64,000 bases of DNA from Vagococcus allomyrinae (GCF_017829975.1 NZ_JAEEGA010000018.1:62001-126000); one strand, 5' to 3'; numbered from the stretch's first letter, positions 9,260 to 18,159 are shown. Numbers and translations are program-made. Notes: generated by a model from the letters alone, not told the origin.

Positions 9260-10168
9260 TTATTCTTTTTTTGAGTGAATGAATTTTGTTAGTCTTTTGG
9301 GTATGCGACGGCTTTTCGCCTCTATCTCACCATTAGAAAACTCCTCAATTACGGCATTGATGACCCCACCGATAATGATGACTGTGGCAGCAAAATTAAG
9401 CCATAACATAAAGACGATAAACCCTCCAATTAAGCCATAACTGGAGAAGCCTTTTGAGAAGTACTTGGTATACAGTCCAAAAAACTGAGTCAAAGCCATC
9501 CAGCCAATGGTGGAAAAGGCCGCTCCTGGTAAGACGGAGCGCAGTCGAACTTTAGCATTAGGTAAAAAGTAATAAATAATACTCATGACTAAGAAAAGCG
9601 AAATCATGGTGACTGGCCACTTCAAGGTGCCAAATATTCCGGAAATATTATGGGGTAAATTTAAAATTGGCAAGACATAATCCAAGATGGATTGGCCTAA
9701 GGTAAAGAGAATAGCTAAAACCATGACAGCCATTAAAAAGAGAAAGATCGCTGCAAAACTGAACAATCTAGTTAAAAGGGCATTTACCCGGTTATTCACG
9801 CCGTAGACCTTATTCAAAGCGTTCTGTAAGGCATTAATACTCTTGCTAGCCGCCCAGAGAGTGGCGATGGCGGAAATGGAGAGCAAGCCACCATTGGAGT
9901 TCTCTAAGAGCGCGCGAATGGTGCCTTCCAACATCTCGTAAATACTGACTGGTAGCATGGATTCAATATAAGGCAACACGGTTTCTGGATTAATTTGCAG
10001 AAAAGGCAAAATATTCCCAACGGCAATTATCAATGGAAAGATTGACAACAACAGATAGTAAGCAATTGTGGACGATGAGGGGCCAATTTCAGCACCGGAC
10101 ACCCGCCCAATGACGGTTTGAATGAACTTCTTTAGCTTGTCATTTTTTATTTTCTCGAGTGGTTCCAT
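9260..10168 (-). CDS. YihY/BrkB family inner membrane protein
   Basis: 302 residues with six hydrophobic segments and the family motifs GPSSSTIAYYLLLSIFPL near the N-terminus, ALNKVYGV in the middle and YGLIGGFIVFMLWLN towards the end. The family was once called ribonuclease BN, but that is not supported for YihY proteins; transport or envelope roles are suspected. It ends with a basic cytoplasmic tail. It follows map on the same strand with a hairpin between them, so partial co-transcription is possible. Confidence 0.88.
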   Translation of the reverse strand: MEPLEKIKNDKLKKFIQTVIGRVSGAEIGPSSSTIAYYLLLSIFPLIIAVGNILPFLQINPETVLPYIESMLPVSIYEMLEGTIRALLENSNGGLLSISAIATLWAASKSINALQNALNKVYGVNNRVNALLTRLFSFAAIFLFLMAVMVLAILFTLGQSILDYVLPILNLPHNISGIFGTLKWPVTMISLFLVMSIIYYFLPNAKVRLRSVLPGAAFSTIGWMALTQFFGLYTKYFSKGFSSYGLIGGFIVFMLWLNFAATVIIIGGVINAVIEEFSNGEIEAKSRRIPKRLTKFIHSKKE

Positions 10169-10185
10169 CGCTCTCCCCTAATCAA

Positions 10186-10213
10186 ACAGCTACTTTACAC
10201 AGAAAGTAGCTGT
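10186..10213 (-). terminator. Hairpin between map and yihY
   Basis: ACAGCTACTTT / AAAGTAGCTGT, an 11-bp perfect stem with a 6-base loop. On the minus strand it is followed by TTTGATTAGG, a weak T run, so it may attenuate rather than fully stop map transcription into yihY. Confidence 0.5.
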
Positions 10214-10239
10214 CGTTGTATTTTTATTGCAGTTATAGA

Positions 10240-10995
10240 TTACTGATCCCCTTGAGAAGTTAAAATTTTCGGGCCTTCTTTGGTGATAGCCAAAGTGTGC
10301 TCATATTGACAACTTAAACCGCCATCAAGGGTGCGAGCAGTCCAGTTGTTGTCGTCCATTTTCATGCGCCAGGTTCCAGTGTTAACCATTGGTTCAATGG
10401 TAATGACCATCCCTTCCTTAAGGCGAAGCCCTTTGCCTGCTTCACCGTAATGAGGAATAGCGGGTGCTTCATGGATTGTTGGCCCTATGCCATGGCCGAT
10501 AAAATCGCGGACAACGCTGAGATTTTCACCTTCTACATAGGTTTGAATGGCATGCCCAATATCGCCGATACGATTGCCTACTTGAGCTTGTTCGATACCG
10601 ATGTACAAGGCTTTTTTGGTAACCTCCATCAGCTTATCAATTTCCGGTGTTGATTGGCCCACAACATAAGACCAACAAGAATCTGACATGGCACCGTTTA
10701 AATCGATACACATGTCGACTTTGATCAGATCGCCATCTTTTAGTTTCTCTTTACGAGGAAAACCGTGGCAGATTTCGTCGTTAATGCTGCAACAGGTGGC
10801 GTATTTATAGCCTTCAAAACCAATTTGGGCTGCAACCCCACCGTTTTTTTTGATAAAATCGTGGACAAACTCTTCCACATCCCAGCTGGTAATGCCTGGT
10901 TTGATAAAGGTTCTAAGGGCATGGTGGACTTGAGCTAACAAGGCGCCAGACTCCTCCATCATTTCTATTTCTCTTGCTGATTTAAGTGTAATCAT
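10240..10995 (-). CDS. map: Methionine aminopeptidase type I
   Basis: Removes the initiator methionine from nascent proteins; cytosolic dimetal enzyme. 251 residues. Metal ligands are visible in order: VDMCID (first Asp), MSDSCWSY (second Asp), DFIGHGIG (His), ITIEPM (Glu) and CQYEHT (Glu). The CHGFP substrate-His motif is present. A good Shine-Dalgarno AAAGGAG lies 6-7 bases before the ATG. It is alone or coupled to yihY downstream. Confidence 0.96.
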   Translation of the reverse strand: MITLKSAREIEMMEESGALLAQVHHALRTFIKPGITSWDVEEFVHDFIKKNGGVAAQIGFEGYKYATCCSINDEICHGFPRKEKLKDGDLIKVDMCIDLNGAMSDSCWSYVVGQSTPEIDKLMEVTKKALYIGIEQAQVGNRIGDIGHAIQTYVEGENLSVVRDFIGHGIGPTIHEAPAIPHYGEAGKGLRLKEGMVITIEPMVNTGTWRMKMDDNNWTARTLDGGLSCQYEHTLAITKEGPKILTSQGDQ

Positions 10996-11042
10996 TTTTT
11001 GTCTCCTTTGATTGATCCGATTGATTCCGATAGGTCAGAATA

Positions 11043-11070
11043 AACAACTTCTTAATCATTTGAAGTTGTT
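11043..11070. other. Palindrome in the map upstream region
   Basis: AACAACTTC / GAAGTTGTT, 9-bp perfect stem with a 10-base loop, about 50 bases upstream of the map ATG. Neither side has a strong T run. It could be a structure in the map leader; no function can be assigned. Confidence 0.35.
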
Positions 11071-11208
11071 GGCAATTTACATTCTATCATATTGAGACAA
11101 ATCCGCCAAATATCTATGTTTCACTTCTTCTGGCCAGTAAGTGATCACGGTCTAAAAATTATTTTCTTCATTTAAGGAAGTGGTACTTTCATTTACGATT
11201 GTTTCTGG

Positions 11209-11214
11209 TATAAT
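11209..11214 (+). promoter_or_regulatory. Extended -10 promoter of flavodoxin gene
   Basis: Perfect TATAAT preceded by TG plus one base (extended -10) at 11206-11214, 33 bases before the chosen flavodoxin start. The -35 region is poor, which an extended -10 can compensate. Confidence 0.6.
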
Positions 11215-11246
11215 TTAGCAGTAGACTGATTGAAAGGATGATGGAT

Positions 11247-11687
11247 ATGGCTCTCGCTAAAATTGTGTATGCTAGTTTAACTGGTAATACCGAAGAAATT
11301 GCTGATATTGTAGCTGAAGCATTAGAAAATTTAGACCTAGAAGTTGAACAGGAAGAGTGTACGCAAGTTGATGCGGAAGATTTCTTAGATGCAGACATTT
11401 GTATTGTGGCAACTTATACTTACGATGATGGAGAACTACCTGATGATATCGTCGATTTTTATGAGGAGTTGCAGGAACTTGATTTATCTGGAAAGATTTT
11501 CGGCGTCGTCGGCTCTGGCGATACCTTTTACGAGTTTTTCTGTAAGTCAGTTGATGATTTTGAGGCCGCTTTTGTCAAAGCTGGTGCCACTAAAGGGGCT
11601 GACTGTGTCAAAGTCGACTTAGCTGCTGAAGAGGAAGATATTGTGAAGTTGGAAGCTTTTGCCAAAACAATTGCAAGTAAGGCGTAA
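11247..11687 (+). CDS. Flavodoxin
   Basis: Small FMN electron carrier. 146 residues from the chosen start. The FMN phosphate loop is ASLTGNTEEI (S/T-x-T-G-N-T) near the N-terminus; TYTYDDGELP and GSGDTFYEFF are the other two FMN loops. Three ATG codons lie close together (11238, 11241, 11247). I choose 11247 because AAGGA ends 8 bases before it, and MALAKIVYAS is the usual start in relatives. Very acidic protein, as expected. Monocistronic with own terminator. Confidence 0.93.
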   Translation: MALAKIVYASLTGNTEEIADIVAEALENLDLEVEQEECTQVDAEDFLDADICIVATYTYDDGELPDDIVDFYEELQELDLSGKIFGVVGSGDTFYEFFCKSVDDFEAAFVKAGATKGADCVKVDLAAEEEDIVKLEAFAKTIASKA

Positions 11688-11720
11688 AAAAACCCGTTAT
11701 GGTAACCATAACGGGTTTTT
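11686..11720. terminator. Bidirectional terminator, flavodoxin / TetR gene
   Basis: AAAAAACCCGTTATGG / CCATAACGGGTTTTT, perfect stem with a 2-3 base loop and T runs both ways, placed between converging genes. Confidence 0.95.
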
Positions 11721-11721
11721 C

Positions 11722-12315
11722 TTATGCTTGTTTTTCTTTAACTGGCTTTGTTAAAATTTGATTTTTATCGTTCTTTGTTACGCTGCTGATCACATCGTTT
11801 AACAAGGCTTTGATGTTGTCGTCAGTTGGGTTAATCAGGCCACCGGATTTTAGGGAGGCAATTCCCGTTGCCACAATCCATGTTCCTGAGAAAATGGCCG
11901 TTTTCATCTCTGTGTCTAATTGGCTTAATTCTGGATCTTTGTTGATGTTTTCCATAAATAAATCATGACTGAATTGATTTAACATCGCTTCACCAGAATG
12001 TCCTTCTAAATAAAGAGAGCGATAGAGCACTTTCTCCTCAGTGGCAAAACGAACATAGTTTAGATTCATATCCAATAACGGGTCACCTGTGACAACTCGA
12101 GCAAAGACAACGTCTCTTAAATAAGTCTCAATCTTTTCGAAAAGTGCTGCCTTCAAATCATCCATGTTTTTGAATTCTAAATAAATTGGTTGAGTCGAGC
12201 ATTTCATTTTACTGGCAATATTACGTGCCGTAAAACGAGAAAAGCCTTCTGTCGCCACGATGTCGTATGCTGCAGTTAAAATCTGATCTTTCGTAATGGT
12301 TTTTTTCCTTGCCAT
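11722..12315 (-). CDS. TetR/AcrR family transcriptional regulator
   Basis: 197 residues. The N-terminal helix-turn-helix (about 8-55) has the typical ITKDQILTAAYDIVATEGF and TARNIASKMKCSTQPIYLEF pattern; the recognition helix includes CSTQPIY. The C-terminal ligand domain is generic. It is separated by 372 bases from the divergent M29 aminopeptidase gene and has no obvious partner. A palindrome directly before its ribosome site (12341-12351) is a candidate autoregulatory operator. Ligand unknown. Confidence 0.88.
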   Translation of the reverse strand: MARKKTITKDQILTAAYDIVATEGFSRFTARNIASKMKCSTQPIYLEFKNMDDLKAALFEKIETYLRDVVFARVVTGDPLLDMNLNYVRFATEEKVLYRSLYLEGHSGEAMLNQFSHDLFMENINKDPELSQLDTEMKTAIFSGTWIVATGIASLKSGGLINPTDDNIKALLNDVISSVTKNDKNQILTKPVKEKQA

Positions 12316-12687
12316 TCTTCTTCCTACCTCTCTTTACATTCACTTTGAGTGTTTATCCTATAAGTTTGTCCAATTGTATTTTCTGCCAAGCCCCTCAAAA
12401 ATTACCGTTCACTTTATCTGATTTTATTGTATCATGAATCGTACAATAAAAAAAGACAGTTATAATATCTTGTTATTTTTACAAAGTGGAAACGCCGTCT
12501 ACTGTTTGAAAGAAACGGAACCTTATGTGTAATGAGACCATCAACGCCACTGGATAAATTGTTCCCTTCTGACCTTTGTGTTATCATATGTATGGTGGCC
12601 AAAGCCTATAAAACTAGTGTTTTCTATATGGGGTTCCCCGTAGTGTGCCATCACGATAATGAACATTCATTAATAGGAGGAAGATAG
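12316..12687. other. Intergenic region between tetR-type gene and pepS
   Basis: No gene is seen. Next to the TetR gene it holds CACTTTGAGTG (12341-12351), an 11-base palindrome, and its half-site TTCACTTT recurs about 60 bases away (around 12402), so both may be TetR operators. Toward pepS there is a TTATCATAT -10-like stretch near 12590 and a strong Shine-Dalgarno AGGAGGA before 12688. No riboswitch motif recognised. Confidence 0.4.
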
Positions 12688-13926
12688 ATGACATTACCTA
12701 ATTTCAAAGAAAATCTCCAAAAATACGCTAAATTAATAGCTGCAACAGGGGTCAATGTGCAACAGGGACATACCGTTGTCCTTCAGATTGATGTGGAACA
12801 AGTTGAACTGGCTCGTTTGATTGTCAAAGAGGCCTATCAACTTGGGGCTGCCAACGTCAGTGTTCAATGGCGAGACGATGTGGTTCAAAAAGAATTCTTT
12901 TTACATGCTGACGAGGCGTTAATGTCGACTATTCCGCAATACAAAATTGATGAGGCTGATTCTTGGGTGGAAAAAGGAGCCAGTCGCATTAGCGTTGTCT
13001 CTCAAGACCCTGATGCCTTAGCTGGCACTGATTCTGAGCGAGTAGCCGCTTTTCAAACTGCCAATGGCAAAGCCTTAAGCAAACTCCGCCAAGCCAGTCA
13101 AGCTAACAAAATGAGTTGGACAGTAGTTGCTGCTGCTGGGACTGCTTGGGCTGCGAAAGTATTCCCTGAACTGGATACGGCTGAAGCTCAACTAGATGCT
13201 CTTTGGGATGAAATCTTTAAAACTACTCGTATTTATAGCGAGGATCCCGTGGCTGCCTGGGAAACCCATGATAAAACCTTAAATTCAAAAGCTGAGGAAC
13301 TAAATGCAGAGCAATTTGATGCCTTGCACTACACTGCTCCTGGAACTGATTTAATCATTGGCTTGCCCAACAATCATTTATGGGAAGGCGCTGGTAGTTT
13401 TAATTCTCGTGGCGAGAAATTTATGGCGAACATGCCAACTGAAGAAGTCTTTACAGCTCCTGACAGCCGTCGTATTGATGGGACAGTCTCAAGTACTAAA
13501 CCATTGAGCTATGCTGGTACGACTATTTCTGGCATGCATTTTACCTTTAAGGACGGCAAGGTGGTAGATGTTACTGCCGAGCAAGGTGAGGATGTCTTGA
13601 AAAAATTATTGGAAACGGATGAAGGAGCTAAGAGCTTAGGGGAAGTCGCTTTAGTGCCTGATCCTTCGCCAATTTCTCAATCTGGTATTACATTCTACAA
13701 TACTTTATTTGACGAAAATGCGTCCAATCACTTGGCCCTAGGTTCTGCCTATGCTTTTAGTTTAAAAGGCGGCACGGAGATGTCTCAGGAAGAGCTGGAA
13801 GCTGCTGGTTTGAATTTAAGTACGACTCACGTCGACTTTATGATCGGTTCTGATCAGATGGATATTGATGGTATTCGCGCGGATGGTACTCGTGTTCCGT
13901 TATTTAGAAATGGTGATTGGGCTTAA
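12688..13926 (+). CDS. pepS: Aminopeptidase, M29 family (PepS/AmpS-like)
   Basis: Cytosolic metallo-aminopeptidase of peptidase family M29, trimming N-terminal residues of peptides. 412 residues, the normal length. Family blocks visible are LIIGLPNNHLWEGAGSFNS, the ANMPTEEVFTAPD motif (metal-binding Glu pair) near residue 252, and the later SNHLALGSAYAF and THVDFMIGS segments with the remaining His/Asp ligands. Preceded by AGGAGGA at the right distance. Single gene with its own terminator. Confidence 0.94.
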   Translation: MTLPNFKENLQKYAKLIAATGVNVQQGHTVVLQIDVEQVELARLIVKEAYQLGAANVSVQWRDDVVQKEFFLHADEALMSTIPQYKIDEADSWVEKGASRISVVSQDPDALAGTDSERVAAFQTANGKALSKLRQASQANKMSWTVVAAAGTAWAAKVFPELDTAEAQLDALWDEIFKTTRIYSEDPVAAWETHDKTLNSKAEELNAEQFDALHYTAPGTDLIIGLPNNHLWEGAGSFNSRGEKFMANMPTEEVFTAPDSRRIDGTVSSTKPLSYAGTTISGMHFTFKDGKVVDVTAEQGEDVLKKLLETDEGAKSLGEVALVPDPSPISQSGITFYNTLFDENASNHLALGSAYAFSLKGGTEMSQEELEAAGLNLSTTHVDFMIGSDQMDIDGIRADGTRVPLFRNGDWA

Positions 13927-13940
13927 TAATTGGTCCATAC

Positions 13941-13991
13941 AAAAAAACAAGAAGTTCGAAGATTGGTAATCTATCGAGCTTCTTGTTTTTT
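13941..13991. terminator. Bidirectional terminator, pepS / LtaS-like gene
   Basis: AAAACAAGAAG-TTCGA paired with TCGA-GCTTCTTGTTTT around a 13-base loop, with A and T runs on the two sides, between convergent genes. Confidence 0.9.
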
Positions 13992-16028
13992 CTATTTTGA
14001 TGTTACTTTAAAAAATGAATCGGACAGATACTCTTTTCCACTCGTCAAATCATATTGAACTAACTTGTAATCTTCAAGTATTTCTTTGGTTTGATCATCA
14101 AGCTCATCATACGTTTTTGCTTGACCATCGACATAATAAACTTCTCTACTATACGCCTGTATATGCTTGAATAATTCTTCCAAAACTGCATAATAGGCTG
14201 ATATCTTAGCGTTATTTTGTTGGGCCACTAGATTGGTAAAAAATATTGGACTGACGATCGGAAAGTCTACTGACTGGCTCCTTCCGTGGTTGGAGTATAT
14301 AAAGAAATCCGTTCCAAACTTTTCAAAATCACTCATTTTATCCGCATATTTACTCATAAAACCAGGAATATGATCACCATACAACAGCACCGTTACATCC
14401 TCGTCCATAAGCTCTATTTGATCTAAAAAGTTTTTTGTCGCTTCATCTGTGGCTTTAATTCTATCTAAGTAGTTATTAAACGTTACCTTGTCCTCATCCT
14501 CTAAGTTCAGACCTGGCTCCTCTTGAGTTCGTCTATCGATGAATTCAGTTCCATAAGGCAAATGATTTTGCATGGTGGTCAATTGAATAAATCCGACTTG
14601 ATCTTTTTTTAATTCATCTAAAGTTTCCAAATAAGCCGATTCGTCCGTAATATTGACTCCATTATGAGTGTCTGTATAAGTTAAGTTGCCTTCATATAAA
14701 AACTCATCAAAACCAAAATTTTTAAAAACATCTATCCGCTTATATAGCCGAGGCGAATAAGGATGGATGGCAACTGCCTGACTTTTATCTTGATTTCCAT
14801 TTTTATAAAAATTTACAACTGTTCCGTCGTTCGCTTGACTATGGGCAAAGGAAATATATGCACTAGATATCTGAGGTTGAAAATTAGCCATGGATAACCC
14901 CGTTAAAGCGGCATACTCAGTATTAGCCGTCCCACCACCAAGATTTGTTGACAACATCTTTCCAGAGTGGGACTGCTGCATAACTTTATCAATTTCCGTT
15001 AGCGGTGAATAATCCATTTCTAACATAGCAACCTTACTTGGATTGAAAAGACTTTCACTCAAAATATATACCAGTTTCGTGTCTGAAAAGTTGGTTACTC
15101 TTGTCTGGTTAATTTCGGAAGCCGTTTCTAAGTATTTGACTTCAATTTCTTTCATTTTTTCTTGTGAGTATTCAGGTATAACTGCCATAGGTTTGACAGG
15201 CATATTATATAAAAACCCGGTTACAAAACCATTAACTCGATAATTAAGCAATTGATTGTACCCAACCAATTGGCTTTTATCCGTTTTTAACAACTCACCT
15301 ACCTTAGGAGAATCATTAAAATTGTATGAAAAGTATAGGATATAACCAGAAGCTACAATTGCAAAGAAGCGGCCAACTAAATAAATGTATGTGCCAATGC
15401 TGTGTTTTATTTGAATTCTTCGTAGTCCAAGTTTTGTTGTATACTTTCCTAAAATTACTTTTCTAACTAAAAAATAATAAATGATTGTACTCAGAACTGC
15501 CATAATTAATATATTGATTCCCAAAGCAATATATTTCGAATCAATCATCTCCAATAATTCTTGAGATTGACCGATCATTTGAAGTTCTTCTGGAAAGACT
15601 GGTTCTTGTCTCAACTCAACTTTTTGATTATTTGCAAATACTAATAAACTCATTGCAACACTATAAAAAACAGTAGTAAGAACAAATTTCCCAGTTAGAC
15701 TCCAAAGAAAAATGAATACAATTAATAGAATCAAAAAACCACTAAAAATACTCTGTTGAAATTCAAACACTCGGACATCAATTTCTCGCATATTAATTTC
15801 AAAACCAATAAATAAACTTTTTTGTAAATAAATATTAAAAAGTATTGAAGTAGCTATTGCTATAAATAACTTAATAATAAATAAGAGAAGTCGACTTACC
15901 TCATACCCCAAAATGCTAGAAGTAACTTTTTGAATAGTCAATTTTTTTTCTAAATTATTCTCTTCTATTGTTTGTTTAGAAATAAATGTCCGAATCTTTT
16001 TTATCGCATCCCCAATAATATCAAACAT
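13992..16028 (-). CDS. LTA synthase family protein (LtaS-like sulfatase fold)
   Basis: 678 residues: five hydrophobic segments in the first 235 residues, then an extracytoplasmic sulfatase-like domain. Expected catalytic parts are present: LSESLFNP (Glu325), GGGTANTEY with the nucleophile Thr at 367, TTMQNHLPYG and LYGDHIPG (Asp-His metal ligands). Such enzymes polymerise glycerol phosphate from phosphatidylglycerol into lipoteichoic acid, or act as primases or related transferases. The motif around Thr (GGGTANTEY rather than GKTSDAEF) places it in the broader family rather than certainly canonical LtaS. It follows tRNA-Arg. Confidence 0.85.
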   Translation of the reverse strand: MFDIIGDAIKKIRTFISKQTIEENNLEKKLTIQKVTSSILGYEVSRLLLFIIKLFIAIATSILFNIYLQKSLFIGFEINMREIDVRVFEFQQSIFSGFLILLIVFIFLWSLTGKFVLTTVFYSVAMSLLVFANNQKVELRQEPVFPEELQMIGQSQELLEMIDSKYIALGINILIMAVLSTIIYYFLVRKVILGKYTTKLGLRRIQIKHSIGTYIYLVGRFFAIVASGYILYFSYNFNDSPKVGELLKTDKSQLVGYNQLLNYRVNGFVTGFLYNMPVKPMAVIPEYSQEKMKEIEVKYLETASEINQTRVTNFSDTKLVYILSESLFNPSKVAMLEMDYSPLTEIDKVMQQSHSGKMLSTNLGGGTANTEYAALTGLSMANFQPQISSAYISFAHSQANDGTVVNFYKNGNQDKSQAVAIHPYSPRLYKRIDVFKNFGFDEFLYEGNLTYTDTHNGVNITDESAYLETLDELKKDQVGFIQLTTMQNHLPYGTEFIDRRTQEEPGLNLEDEDKVTFNNYLDRIKATDEATKNFLDQIELMDEDVTVLLYGDHIPGFMSKYADKMSDFEKFGTDFFIYSNHGRSQSVDFPIVSPIFFTNLVAQQNNAKISAYYAVLEELFKHIQAYSREVYYVDGQAKTYDELDDQTKEILEDYKLVQYDLTSGKEYLSDSFFKVTSK

Positions 16029-16079
16029 CTTTATGTTTTTTTCACCTTTCCTTAAGTCACTAAAATATTTCAGATTTAA

Positions 16080-16153
16080 CGTCCCTGACTGGATTCGAAC
16101 CAGCGGCCTATCGCTTAGGAGGCGATCGCTCTATCCTACTGAGCTACAGGAAC
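16080..16153 (-). tRNA. tRNA-Arg (anticodon CCT)
   Basis: A 74-base cloverleaf on the minus strand, 5' end at 16153. Acceptor stem GTTCCTG pairs with CAGGGAC (one G-T pair), discriminator G; D stem GCTC/GAGC; anticodon stem ATCGC/GCGAT with loop CTCCTAA giving anticodon CCT (reads AGG); T arm with TTCGAAT. The terminal CCA is not encoded. Its 3' end faces the LtaS-like gene, so the accessory stretch on the other side is not at the usual integration end. Confidence 0.95.
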
Positions 16154-16547
16154 ACAACATGGACTATTTTCTCATGAAAGTCGCTAAATGTCTAGTTCTA
16201 GAAACAAAATTTATTCTTCTAATTGAAAGGTTCTCATAAATTAGTCACCTAACATAAAATATTACATATTTTATGTTTAACCACCTCTGACAAAAGAAGC
16301 AATTATTAACTGATCTTTAGTATTACACAACTGAGCCCAAAGCAATCTATGTTACTTTAATTGATATAAACTCTACTATTCGTAATGCAGAATATAGCAT
16401 TCTAAATTTCACTTATCTAAAAACGTTTTCCCAAACTCATACAGAAGGGTTATCCGAAGGTGATCTTTACATGAATAACCTTAACGATTAAAGCTAAGGC
16501 ATATCAAAAATTTAAAAAAAATTGGAGAGATTTGATAAAATAATTCT
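16154..16547. other. Gene-free stretch beside tRNA-Arg
   Basis: About 390 AT-rich bases without a convincing gene. One open frame without a start codon runs from 16321 to 16491 on the plus strand (56 codons). It could be a decayed gene end, but its length is within chance for this composition. A short inverted sequence ACATAAAATATTACATATTTTATGT lies around 16252-16276. Confidence 0.4.
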
Positions 16548-16584
16548 TAAAAAAACAGAGTCTAGAACTTAGTCCCAGACTCCT
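16548..16584 (-). terminator. Terminator of the polyamine gene
   Basis: On the minus strand GAGTCT ... AGACTC encloses GGGACTAAGTTCT-type inner bases and is followed by TGTTTTTTT. It lies about 60 bases beyond the end of the SpeD-like frame (16645), not beyond the premature TAG at 16843. The transcription unit is therefore built for the full-length fusion. Confidence 0.85.
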
Positions 16585-16644
16585 TTCCAAACCCTAATTC
16601 GATTTTAATTCAATAGAATTAGAGAAAACTATGTCCTACAGTCA

Positions 16645-16842
16645 CTATTCACGATAAACTTTTTGATATTCAAGCTCTTTCGCATCAAATTTTCCCCTCA
16701 ACAAATCAATAAATTTTGACTCTGACTTCAGCTCTTGACAAACAAATAAATCAACTGCTGCATAATTTAACTCAGGCCATGTGTGAATCGTAAAGTGAGA
16801 TTCAGCTAAAACAACCACACCACTTACTCCATATGGCTCAAA
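16645..16842 (-). pseudogene. C-terminal half of SpeD (AdoMet decarboxylase) domain, in frame after a TAG
   Basis: These 65 codons continue the upstream BpsA-like frame without shift, separated only by the TAG at 16843-16845. They encode the core and C-terminus of a prokaryotic S-adenosylmethionine decarboxylase: PYGVSGVVV, the Glu-Ser self-cleavage site in [13 protein letters not shown] and DLFVCQE. With the TAG as residue 439, the expected catalytic residues are Ser446, pyruvoyl-forming Ser454, His459 and Cys474, all intact. There is no second stop, no frameshift and no own start or ribosome site. Either a very recent nonsense mutation has disabled it or it is reached by read-through. Confidence 0.85.
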
Positions 16843-18159
16843 CTAATGAAAACAATGATTAACAACTGTTAACTGGCATTTACAAATAATTGCAAGCATT
16901 ATTTCTTCAACTGATTTAACTGAAGATAGGATACCTTCCGAACAATCGTTTAAATCGAGGAGATAATGATTGCCCAAACGTTGCTTGCTCTTTTGAATTG
17001 GTGCATTCGGTGTTAATCGGGCGAATTTTTTTCCTCCGCACATAGAACAACCTTTTTCTTTTAACATTTCGATTGTAACTATTGGAGTTAATCCTTCCAT
17101 CGGAAAAAGTTGTTGACAGTTTGGGCATCGGTAAATTACTTGTTTGATATTTACCTCTCCTGTATAAATAAACTGATTCCAGTTACTTGCTTTTGGGATT
17201 ACTGGATAGCTATCAGCCGTGGTTGAAAGGACATACAGATCACTTTTCCCACCAATAATGGCTGCTCCTTGATACTGATTAAAATCTCTTCTGATGTCAG
17301 CTACTATCAGGTTTTGGTTGCTTATTAATTGTTGGATCGCCAATTGCTCAGCTGGCGCTTTTTTACCAAATGATAAATAAATCATGCCTGTGCCAAGTCT
17401 ACTTGCTCCAATAGCTCTTGATAAAAATAACTTCAAGCCAGACAACGTGTAAGGTGGATCCACAAAAACCACATCAAACTGATTTAAATACAATTCTGGG
17501 TACGAATCACGAAAATCAATTTGAAAACAGTCGATTTCCAAATCAAGATTGACTGCTGACTCTTTCAGACAACGAATGATTTCACCTGACATTTCATAAA
17601 TAGTCACCGCGTTATTTTTGATATGCGGTCGGCCGATCTTTTTCAGCAATAAACCGACAGCTAATGAGGTCAAATCATCGTCTCCTAAAAATAAAACGCG
17701 ATGATTAACCAGTTGATGCTTAGCCAGTAATGAGAAGGCTCGGGCCACACTGGTCTCCAGTGTAGCAAAGGCTTGATCGTATCTGACTTCCACTGGTGGT
17801 CGTTGGAGGACGCCAGCAGATAATTCAGCTACAAGCTGTTTGCTAAGATAGGTACGCTCAGTCTGCGAGTTTAGCAATTTAAGGTAATAATCTTTGTTGA
17901 TGGTGCTCCACCCAAGTTGCTGCTCAACATAGATAAGGCCTTTTCTTGAAAGTAGTGGCCCCCCTTGATTGATTACGAGACCAAACTTTGTCAACTCTTT
18001 TCGAATGGCCGCTACTACAGGAATTGGCAAACTTAAGCGCGTACCTAATTCACCGGTAGAGATTTTTTTATGCAGATACATTTCGACTAATAATTGATTT
18101 ATTATTTCAGCCGGTTCTTTTAACTTCGTTCGTTCTTTAATTATTTCTGTTAGATTCAT
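16843..18159 (-). CDS. BpsA-like branched-chain polyamine synthase fused to truncated AdoMet decarboxylase
   Basis: 438 residues to the TAG. Residues about 1-85 form a winged-helix-like region. About 120-315 are a Rossmann aminopropyltransferase domain with the BpsA hallmark LGDDD (158-162) and VDPPYT (233-238). A zinc-ribbon pair CPNC / CSMC follows (345-348, 371-374). From about 396 the frame is the N-terminus of SpeD (LGNHYLLDLNDCSEGI), up to VVNHCFH just before the TAG. BpsA moves aminopropyl groups from decarboxylated AdoMet onto spermidine nitrogen; SpeD makes that donor, so the fusion joins successive steps. No good Shine-Dalgarno precedes the ATG; a 12-codon leader ORF overlaps it as ATGA. 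Substrate is inferred from family. Confidence 0.8.
   Translation of the reverse strand: MNLTEIIKERTKLKEPAEIINQLLVEMYLHKKISTGELGTRLSLPIPVVAAIRKELTKFGLVINQGGPLLSRKGLIYVEQQLGWSTINKDYYLKLLNSQTERTYLSKQLVAELSAGVLQRPPVEVRYDQAFATLETSVARAFSLLAKHQLVNHRVLFLGDDDLTSLAVGLLLKKIGRPHIKNNAVTIYEMSGEIIRCLKESAVNLDLEIDCFQIDFRDSYPELYLNQFDVVFVDPPYTLSGLKLFLSRAIGASRLGTGMIYLSFGKKAPAEQLAIQQLISNQNLIVADIRRDFNQYQGAAIIGGKSDLYVLSTTADSYPVIPKASNWNQFIYTGEVNIKQVIYRCPNCQQLFPMEGLTPIVTIEMLKEKGCSMCGGKKFARLTPNAPIQKSKQRLGNHYLLDLNDCSEGILSSVKSVEEIMLAIICKCQLTVVNHCFH

Noticed and set aside
16321-16491. 56-codon plus-strand open frame beside tRNA-Arg, possibly a gene remnant
   Set aside because: No start codon, no ribosome site and no recognised family; the length is within chance for AT-rich DNA.
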